NCBI GenBank assembly: GCA_963377175.1
Contig: CAUJNA010002112.1
Location: 1,497,497-1,561,496 of the forward strand
Reading direction: 5' to 3'
DNA length: 64,000 nucleotides
DNA from: Effrenium voratum
Lineage: Eukaryota; Sar; Dinophyceae; Suessiales; Symbiodiniaceae
Part shown: piece after piece, positions 35,398 through 42,319 of the stretch
Layout of the letters: each line of letters begins with the position of its first letter
How positions within the stretch are numbered: position 1 is the stretch's first letter
The notes under the pieces: model-generated
What the model saw: the letters and a program-made list of their open reading frames with translations, nothing else
What the model was told of the DNA's origin: nothing
The model's database searches: none
Position numbers and translations under genes: made by a program

Positions 35398-36879
35398 TCA
35401 AAGTTCCATGAGACAACTCTCCATGGTTTCTTGATTGGCATGGGTTTCTTTGCATCTTTGTTTCAAGCCATAGCGACACCCATCAAACTCGTGACTAGTC
35501 CCATCATGTACAACCTCATGCAGTCTCTCGTCTTTCCAATAATCACAACTTCCAGGCAACTCAAACAAAATCGCAGCTCGTTTTGTCATGGCATGCCGTT
35601 TGATTTCAACGAACCGTTCAAACAATCTCCAAAATTCCCTTTGTTTGGCCTCGATTTTCTCTGCGGTGTCAATTCCGCGAGTCTTGTTGAGGCGTGCCCA
35701 TGATGATCCCCCCGTGCAAGGCCCGGCGAAGAACAACAAATCGGAAGGTTTGGTAAGCACATGTCTGGCGATTCTCCCCCCGTACTCGCTCAGTAAGTCA
35801 TCAACCAAAGTTATGGTGACGACCTGCGGCCCGTTATGGCGGGCAAGGGCAGTGAACCAGTTACGCGGTTCGGAACATGCCATCAGCACAATGGGCCGAG
35901 CCAAGTCAACACTGTAAAGAGTGACGACTGTGCGAGTTCTCATACCAGGAAGCGAGACATGAACAGGAGCGCGAAGCACACCACCGTCATGTTTGACCAT
36001 CGCGAGTTCAATACCCGGCGCTAACTGTGGCTTGTGCTTCACCGCAATGCGATACGGAACAAAACAACGACCAGGGACAAGCTGCTCGTGATTGATATGC
36101 AGACAACGCATGAGCAACTTCAATCGGAGCAAAGTTTCCAAAGCAAGGTCGTTGACACACTTTAATTCTATGCGCTCGTTCGACAGTTCTTCAACGAATG
36201 CGGCCAGCACGGACTGCATGTCAACATCCCCGGACCCGACGTGAATTGGTCGTGGTCGTGGAGATCGTTCCCGCGCCGGTACAGCAACCGGTACGGGATG
36301 AAACTGCCAAACTGCGCGTTCAACCCAACCATCAATCCGCACACATTGCAGCCCTGGGTCAACTCTATCCTCAACCTTGAGCCATGACCCGTTCTTCAGA
36401 AACCAAGTGGAACGAAGCCACTTGCTCCCGAACGGTGTCATAACCGCAAGTGGAGGTTTCACACGCATCAATCTGGGCCCCTTGGCAACAACAACCGGAT
36501 CATGTCCTTCATGCTCATGCAATCCCTCTTTAGATGTTAATCCAGACCACCATAGGTCCGGGGGCATGATCGGAATGTGTGTGTACGGAAATGTTGGAAC
36601 TCCGTCAACTGTCCCCGAAGCAGTCTGCATGGTCCCCTTTATGGGATCACACGTGGGTGTGAGCGCCTTGAGGGTATCCGGGTCAGACAACAAGCTCGGG
36701 TCAAGTAGACCAATCTGCAAACATGCATGTTTCCATTTGCGCCCATCATTGAACGCCTTGGTGTAAATATCGGCCGCCATCCTGTCGGTGACCTCATACG
36801 CCAAGTACATGTAATCACGTGTGAACATCTCATGCATCCACGAAATGCTAACACCATGGCTTCTCTCAAGGTGGCGCAT
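35398..36879 (-). CDS. RNase H tail plus extra C-terminal domain with a PC motif
   Basis: Residues 1-60 hold the end of a copia RNase H (MRHLERSHG..., then RMAADIYTKAF, the usual ADIxTK signature), so this frame is the continuation of the upstream reverse transcriptase frame after a -1 shift near 36890. The following 430 residues are not part of ordinary copia pol. Near residues 380-395 it reads DLLFFAGPCTGGSSWARLN, then a helical segment and AILFELPGS near 436-444. The spacing recalls motif IV (PC) and motif VI of cytosine-5 DNA methyltransferases, which are known to have entered some dinoflagellate retrotransposons, but the usual Gln after PC and the ENV triplet are absent. I treat the methyltransferase reading as a hypothesis. 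Confidence 0.6.
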   Translation of the reverse strand: MRHLERSHGVSISWMHEMFTRDYMYLAYEVTDRMAADIYTKAFNDGRKWKHACLQIGLLDPSLLSDPDTLKALTPTCDPIKGTMQTASGTVDGVPTFPYTHIPIMPPDLWWSGLTSKEGLHEHEGHDPVVVAKGPRLMRVKPPLAVMTPFGSKWLRSTWFLKNGSWLKVEDRVDPGLQCVRIDGWVERAVWQFHPVPVAVPARERSPRPRPIHVGSGDVDMQSVLAAFVEELSNERIELKCVNDLALETLLRLKLLMRCLHINHEQLVPGRCFVPYRIAVKHKPQLAPGIELAMVKHDGGVLRAPVHVSLPGMRTRTVVTLYSVDLARPIVLMACSEPRNWFTALARHNGPQVVTITLVDDLLSEYGGRIARHVLTKPSDLLFFAGPCTGGSSWARLNKTRGIDTAEKIEAKQREFWRLFERFVEIKRHAMTKRAAILFELPGSCDYWKDERLHEVVHDGTSHEFDGCRYGLKQRCKETHANQETMESCLMEL

Positions 36880-38837
36880 CGTGGGGTTCTCCCCGATCGC
36901 ACGACACCGATCATAGCCTTGTTATCGTCATAGAACACAAAGTTCGGTGACTTCTTGAGAATCCGCTCTACCAGCTTGAGAGCGGGCATACCCATCGATC
37001 TCATGGCAACATCGGCCGCAACAATCTCGGCCTCGGGAGTGGAGTGACTCACACAACCCTGTCTTTTAGAGCTGCCAGACAACGGAAACCGGGTATTAGG
37101 CCCTTGTATATTCAAGTGTCCACCGGAGGTGGAACGCAGCGAGTCAATGCATCCCGCAAAGTCAGCGTCAGCGTCCGCATACAAGGCCAAGTGCACATCG
37201 TCCATAGGGTCTCCAACCCAACCGACCATGCGCCAATGTTTGGTATGATGCACATAGCACATCAAGTGATGCAAACCCCGATCATCGGAGTCGGTCCACC
37301 TATGCACGTTCCGTGCTAGGCGATTCACTTGCCGCAACAAATCGAAGCGAGCAATCCGCGCACCGTACAGCAACTTCATCAGTACGCTAGCGGCATGCGG
37401 AGCAAGGTGTCCACGCACGGGCTCCTTCATGGCCAACTCAGGAGTCCCTCCCCGTTGGTCCGGCACTGTGGCAGAACCGTCGGTGGGCACAAGATTGTTA
37501 CACCAATTGCACACGACTGACGGCCCCTCTCTGGCAGGCTTCCGTGAGACGTGATTCTTTGTTTCTTCATGCAACTCAGGGGTGACAACCTTATTCAACT
37601 TCACGTCGCCCGCCACTTCAAGATAGCGGTCGACACAGGAACGTAGGAACTGTTCCATGTCATAGGTCACCGTTGTTACTCGGTGTCCGTTCCCGAGAGT
37701 GACGTTTCCCTTGCTTTGATTGCAACCAAGGTACATGTCAAGTCCAGTCTCGGGCTCAATCTTCAAACGTGTACGCAACATGCTCCACCCTTGGGCAAGG
37801 TTCTTCTGCGGCCCTGCCATTTTGAAGTCGTCGACATACACAACCAGAACAAGCTGGAGCTTTTCATGAATGTACACTGAAGGCCATTCTTCGCCGATGG
37901 GCTCAAAACCAACGGCACGCACCGATTCATCGCAGTGCTGCTCCCAAAATGTTCCCGCATCTGGGTGTCCGTACAGCGCCTTCCTCAACGGGACGACTGG
38001 TCTTCTGTACTTATCCCATTTGCATTCACTTGGCACAGCCTCCGGTGGCAATTCAATCCAACACGGCGTGCCTCTCAAGGTGGCCTGTATGTACGCCTGA
38101 ACAGCGTCGGCCATCTGCACATCCCAGCCATCATGACAACCCAGAAAATCCGCCCAACGCGAGGCTTCAAATGAAGCAGGAGAGTTCCCCAAATCTTGAA
38201 ACATCGCAGCCTCAAAGCTTTGGTTCTTCACTTGGTTCCCCAGCAACACGCCTCTACCCTTGAACTTCCTCTTAGGATCACCAACAGGCAACTGTGAGTG
38301 CTTTTCAACGCAAATGCCATGTGCGCGAGCCATGTGTATTTCTTCCCCTTTCGCTTTTGCTTCTCTGGCTACAGCGTCATATTCACGCACCGCGCCAAGA
38401 TCGAAGACCCCCTGGTCGATTAATCCCGACCACTCTTTCTTCATTGATGCTAATGCATCAGGGTTGGTCAACATCTCTTTCCGGCCTACCGGCCTGGATA
38501 CTAAAGCGTCGAAGAATCGTACAACTTTCACAGCTTTCTCTCTGTGCTGTATTCGCTCAGAAGTCACGCACGGCATCGATGGGTACTTCTTGGCTTCACC
38601 GTCTTCGCCTATCGCAGGCATTGCGAGTGGCACTTTTCCAGAAACTATCTCAGCAGACTCCTCCCATTCATACCAGGTGAGGTCCGTCGATTCGTCGACC
38701 GATGGATCCGTCCCCGATGCCGTCTCAGCTTCGTCTTTATGACTCTCCATGACTGATGCAACCGCCTTCGTCCAGTTTGGAGTCGACTTTGATCGCTCCT
38801 CAGACTTGAACTTCCAGGCATAAATTACACCAGACAC
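36639..38837 (-). CDS. pol: Reverse transcriptase and RNase H (Ty1/copia type)
   Basis: The frame has no ATG and opens right after a TGA, overlapping the end of the integrase frame by 13 nt in the -1 frame, so it is reached by recoding or was split by an indel. Visible motifs: VQMADAVQAYIQA with catalytic Asp244; LRKALYGHPDAGTFW (copia LYGLKQ-like block); YVDD at 334-337, the catalytic pair; DMYLGCN; the RNase H core LYADADADFAG, STPEAEIVAA and FYDDNKAMI. After about codon 648 (near 36890) the reading becomes unrelated and the true RNase H tail continues in the next frame. It would copy element RNA into DNA in cytoplasmic particles. Confidence 0.88.
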   Translation of the reverse strand: MSGVIYAWKFKSEERSKSTPNWTKAVASVMESHKDEAETASGTDPSVDESTDLTWYEWEESAEIVSGKVPLAMPAIGEDGEAKKYPSMPCVTSERIQHREKAVKVVRFFDALVSRPVGRKEMLTNPDALASMKKEWSGLIDQGVFDLGAVREYDAVAREAKAKGEEIHMARAHGICVEKHSQLPVGDPKRKFKGRGVLLGNQVKNQSFEAAMFQDLGNSPASFEASRWADFLGCHDGWDVQMADAVQAYIQATLRGTPCWIELPPEAVPSECKWDKYRRPVVPLRKALYGHPDAGTFWEQHCDESVRAVGFEPIGEEWPSVYIHEKLQLVLVVYVDDFKMAGPQKNLAQGWSMLRTRLKIEPETGLDMYLGCNQSKGNVTLGNGHRVTTVTYDMEQFLRSCVDRYLEVAGDVKLNKVVTPELHEETKNHVSRKPAREGPSVVCNWCNNLVPTDGSATVPDQRGGTPELAMKEPVRGHLAPHAASVLMKLLYGARIARFDLLRQVNRLARNVHRWTDSDDRGLHHLMCYVHHTKHWRMVGWVGDPMDDVHLALYADADADFAGCIDSLRSTSGGHLNIQGPNTRFPLSGSSKRQGCVSHSTPEAEIVAADVAMRSMGMPALKLVERILKKSPNFVFYDDNKAMIGVVRSGRTPRCATLREAMVLAFRGCMRCSHVITCTWRMRSPTGWRPIFTPRRSMMGANGNMHVCRLVYLTRACCLTRIPSRRSHPRVIP

Positions 38838-41800
38838 TCAAATTCTTTCTCAAGCTGAACGTTTCGTCTCATGACGTCTTGGGACTGTTTGGAATCCATG
38901 AGAACAACCACCCCGTCGACAGGATTAACAACAATCCTGACCCATTCAAGCTCAGCCAAGTGCTTCCCATCCATTGGGTTCTTGATCTTTGATATGTTCT
39001 TCCGCAATCCCCAATTGTACTGCCATTCTACTCCACCCCAGCGGTTCCGAAGCATCGCTCGAATTCTCTTACCACCGGGCATCTGTAATGTCCGTGCCTC
39101 TGCCGGCGCGGAAATCTCAGATTCTTTACTCTTGGGATCTTCTTCTTTCTTTTTGCCACCGCCCTTCACCTCGGCCTTTTCTTCCTTGGTGTAGTATTTA
39201 CTCATCATCTTCCATTCTTCAGGAGTGTACTCTGGAGGTCTCGATGCCTTCATTAGCCTGAATCCGTCCTTCCCGACAGGATACGGTCTTCCGGCCTTGT
39301 CGATTTTAACCTCCTTGCCATCGTCGTTGACGTACGTGATGCCATCCCCAGGTAGTCCAATTGACACGTGTGGAAGGTCGGATTTCGCAACCTTCTCATC
39401 GCCCTTGGCATGTCCATCTCCTTTACCTTTTGAAGAGCTCGGTCTAGCATCTTCCTCTCCTGCATGATCCCCCCGACCTCCGGCGAGTACCTCCGGGCCA
39501 TCGTCGAGCAGTAGACCAGCGATCTGATCGACTTCATCGTCAAGCAGTCGCTTCTCGTCACTCTGCAGCAATTCAGGCTCGTAGTCCTCATCTTCGATCA
39601 GGCGGTCACGCGCATCCAGACCGATTGCATCGATAGACATCTCTATCCCTTCCAAAGTCTCGTTGGCAACCTTGTACTTCTGTTGTATTGGGAATGTCAG
39701 AGGAGATTTCAGAATCATCCTCTCCGTCTGATGTGGCATTCTCAACCGAGGTGGAACCTTTGCCTTCTTGATGTTCAGCTCTGCACCCGCAAATGCAGTA
39801 AGTGCCCAAGCACGATACTTGTTTGCCCAATGCATACCGGTGCTCAACACATATCCAGCAAATATACCAGTTTCCCCTCTCGGCTCGAACTTCTCCCTCT
39901 TTCCCCCTCGTGCTTCGCTCGGCTTGAAGTCCACTAGCGCACCAAAAGGTATCTTCTCGCCCTTGAACTCCTCGCCATGCAGCCTCATCCATGCACTCGA
40001 TCCGTTCACCTCTTCGATGTTCATGAGATGGCACAGAGTGGTGATGGCCTGCACCCAATAACACGTGGGTAGACCGGCATGTACTAGACAAGCCGAAGTC
40101 TGGTCAATGATGAATTGATTTGTTCTTTCAGCAAGGGAATTGTTCTGCGGCCGTCCAGGCAGCGATAGGTCGTGGTTCAGCTTCAGCTCCACGCACGCAT
40201 TGATCAGTTCCGGGCCATCATCCGAATATACCTGCTTGATTTTCCTCCTCCCGCAGAAGTGCTTGATGGCCCTGACGACGGAGTCAGTGTCTCTTCTCGC
40301 GGTTGGATAAGCCATGATAATTCCGGTATATATGTCCCGGATGATGAGCGCATACCTGCCTTCCACTTCATGATCTCCTGACGCCGTCACGAAGTCGAAC
40401 GTCACCAGGTCTCCGAACGTCTTCACTTCTCTTTTGAATGCTCCCGTTCGCGATCTGAAGTGTCTCATCTTTGCCTTGACGCATGATTCGCAGAAAGGAT
40501 TTCGGTATCTGTGTGTGAGCAAATGAGCGATGGAGTTGGCGTCCTTCTTGAGGACTCCCACTTTCCTCTTTATTGATGATCCTTCGTACACACCAACTTC
40601 GATTCCAGCATCTGGATCATCTTCATCAACCTCTTCCTCGTGAACTTCGGCATCACCATGTCGATGTGGGACTGACCCAACATCTACAGGTATTTCCTCA
40701 GCTACGGGAGGCGGACGTACCGGACCGGCTCCTCCGGGTGGCCCGAATAAGTCGAACGCCCCGTCGTGGTGCTCGTCCTCGGCCTCTGCGGACTCACCGA
40801 CAGCGGCGGGTGTGACGTCCTTGTCATCGTCACCTCCCTGATCTGCCTCATCGTTCGTTACCATCGCCAATACTTCCGAAAAGTGCTCCTTGAGGTCGTC
40901 TATCGTAGGGCGATGCCTGTTACTCCGAAGCTTACCATCACTCACGAGGTATGGGATGTCGTCCTTGACCTGCAAGTGCACGAATCCCTGCTTTGGCGTA
41001 ACCATGAAAGGTAGTTTACCAGGCATCCAGTGAAATGCATAACCCATCTTCATGCATCTCCTCCCCACTGACAATACCGTGGGTGTCTCATCCAATACAT
41101 GCGGCTCGACAGTCTCGTCCAACTCGTCCACGACTATCTTGGCCACATCAGATGTGGAAGTGGAACCATTCGCGGTCTGGAACACGATCTCGTCGTCATC
41201 TTTCACGATGTCGACACCCAGGCTCTTCGCCTTGGCTCTTCCGATGAGATCATGACCACATCCGGTGTCCATCAACCATTTCACCCGTTTGCTGATGCAC
41301 GTTGACATGGCGAAAACGTTCTTCGGCATACCATGCTGCTTCTTCCAGTCGACAGCCGATTCCCTGATTTCGTCCTTGTTCTGATCATATTCGAACATTA
41401 TGCTGCTCTTCTTGGTCACCGGGAAGTAGTGCTTCTTATATATATCATCCACCACTTCTCTCAGTATTTTTGCTCTTATCAATGATCGTTGGACTTGATA
41501 GGCTGATAATTCTCGATGATCACTGCTCTTGAACTTCTTCTCGTCGACGTACACGTACTGATAAGGCTCATTCTCGTTGTCCTCATAACCGTACCATTCC
41601 CCTTTTCGTTCCCATTGCCTTCTCTCGTCTTCGAGGTAGGTGATCTCTCCATTCTCGTCGACGTCGAGCACTTCCTTGAACCATACCATTTTCTCGGGGA
41701 TCTCGGACTCGCCAGACCATCTCGATGATTCGCTCATCGCGTCGTCATCGTGCTCGTGGTAGACAGTCTCGGCTTCGTCCGGTTCGACCTGATCAACGTC

Positions 41801-42319
41801 CTTCTTGAAGCTTACCTTCCCCGCAGGAGCCGATTGCTTCAGGACTATCGCGGGCATCGCGATGGCCCTCCTCGCAATAGCTGGCGCTGCGGCCTTGGCG
41901 GCAGCTTTCGACTTGGCTTGCGCCTTGTCGCTTGACGTTGCTGGAGCTGAATTGTTCTTGATGAGCTCATGCCTATACTTGCAAGCGCTCCCCCTGTCGC
42001 ACTTCCCCTTCTGAAACGCGAAGCATGCTCCATCATCTCTCTTTGGTGACGATGATCTGGATTTGGATTTGCCCTTTCCTTTCCCCTTGGACATGTTCTC
42101 CAACTTATGCTCCGTCTTCTTGCTGTGGGAAAATGTGCATTCATTTCCTTTCACGCACCCCTTCGCCGATTTGAAGTGGTACCAGCAGGGGTTATCCTTG
42201 CCTCCGCCCGGACTCTTGCCTCTGTCGCTGGCACCGTCGGACTTGCCGTTCTTGCCAGCGTGGCCCTTTGCCTTGGCTTTTGGGAGTACAGGAGCAGCAT
42301 CAGGTCCGCCGGGTTTCCC
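38825..42319 (-). CDS. pol: Pol N-terminal part: CCCH zinc fingers, aspartic protease, integrase
   Basis: Entered from gag by a -1 shift at 42313-42319; the frame is open from 42478. The Lys/Gly-rich start leads into two CCCH fingers: one spanning the first in-frame ATG (CWYHF...C-x5-C-x3-H) and one at C44-x7-C52-x5-C58-x3-H62, counting from that ATG at 42154. Retroelement nucleocapsids normally use CCHC knuckles. The aspartic protease is WLMDTGCGHD (DTG at 296-298). The integrase has the HHCC zinc site (H544, H548, C555, C558) and the DDE triad D587, D645 (YSDDGPEL), E676 (PQNNSLAERTN). A Lys-rich linker follows. Stop at 38825. Confidence 0.9.
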   Translation of the reverse strand, partial: GKPGGPDAAPVLPKAKAKGHAGKNGKSDGASDRGKSPGGGKDNPCWYHFKSAKGCVKGNECTFSHSKKTEHKLENMSKGKGKGKSKSRSSSPKRDDGACFAFQKGKCDRGSACKYRHELIKNNSAPATSSDKAQAKSKAAAKAAAPAIARRAIAMPAIVLKQSAPAGKVSFKKDVDQVEPDEAETVYHEHDDDAMSESSRWSGESEIPEKMVWFKEVLDVDENGEITYLEDERRQWERKGEWYGYEDNENEPYQYVYVDEKKFKSSDHRELSAYQVQRSLIRAKILREVVDDIYKKHYFPVTKKSSIMFEYDQNKDEIRESAVDWKKQHGMPKNVFAMSTCISKRVKWLMDTGCGHDLIGRAKAKSLGVDIVKDDDEIVFQTANGSTSTSDVAKIVVDELDETVEPHVLDETPTVLSVGRRCMKMGYAFHWMPGKLPFMVTPKQGFVHLQVKDDIPYLVSDGKLRSNRHRPTIDDLKEHFSEVLAMVTNDEADQGGDDDKDVTPAAVGESAEAEDEHHDGAFDLFGPPGGAGPVRPPPVAEEIPVDVGSVPHRHGDAEVHEEEVDEDDPDAGIEVGVYEGSSIKRKVGVLKKDANSIAHLLTHRYRNPFCESCVKAKMRHFRSRTGAFKREVKTFGDLVTFDFVTASGDHEVEGRYALIIRDIYTGIIMAYPTARRDTDSVVRAIKHFCGRRKIKQVYSDDGPELINACVELKLNHDLSLPGRPQNNSLAERTNQFIIDQTSACLVHAGLPTCYWVQAITTLCHLMNIEEVNGSSAWMRLHGEEFKGEKIPFGALVDFKPSEARGGKREKFEPRGETGIFAGYVLSTGMHWANKYRAWALTAFAGAELNIKKAKVPPRLRMPHQTERMILKSPLTFPIQQKYKVANETLEGIEMSIDAIGLDARDRLIEDEDYEPELLQSDEKRLLDDEVDQIAGLLLDDGPEVLAGGRGDHAGEEDARPSSSKGKGDGHAKGDEKVAKSDLPHVSIGLPGDGITYVNDDGKEVKIDKAGRPYPVGKDGFRLMKASRPPEYTPEEWKMMSKYYTKEEKAEVKGGGKKKEEDPKSKESEISAPAEARTLQMPGGKRIRAMLRNRWGGVEWQYNWGLRKNISKIKNPMDGKHLAELEWVRIVVNPVDGVVVLMDSKQSQDVMRRNVQLEKEFECLV
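40663..40684 (-). promoter_or_regulatory. Bulged hairpin copy 3
   Basis: Sense GATGT, bulged T, GGG, loop TCAGT, CCC, ACATC. A perfect five-pair outer stem. It encodes GSVP in the acidic linker between protease and integrase. Confidence 0.7.

Larger units (their letters stand above)
35043..35441 (-). pseudogene. Continuation of the extra pol domain in another frame
   Basis: The domain that ends the 35398-36879 frame seems to continue here after a +1 shift near 35453 (run AAAGAAACCC). The frame resumes with KPMPIKKPWRVVSWN and a C-N-G-N-H-E-H-G-P-C motif. Sequence character continues for about 50 codons, then degenerates into the hairpin-containing region. A one-base insertion in this copy, or a sequencing indel, would explain it. 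Confidence 0.45.

Noticed and set aside
36639..36880. C-terminal 80 codons of the reverse transcriptase frame as protein
   Set aside because: Past about 36890 the translation loses RNase H character, which resumes in the overlapping frame.
36984..36996. GGGCATACCCA as a tenth bulged hairpin
   Set aside because: The loop is four bases and the outer arms do not pair.
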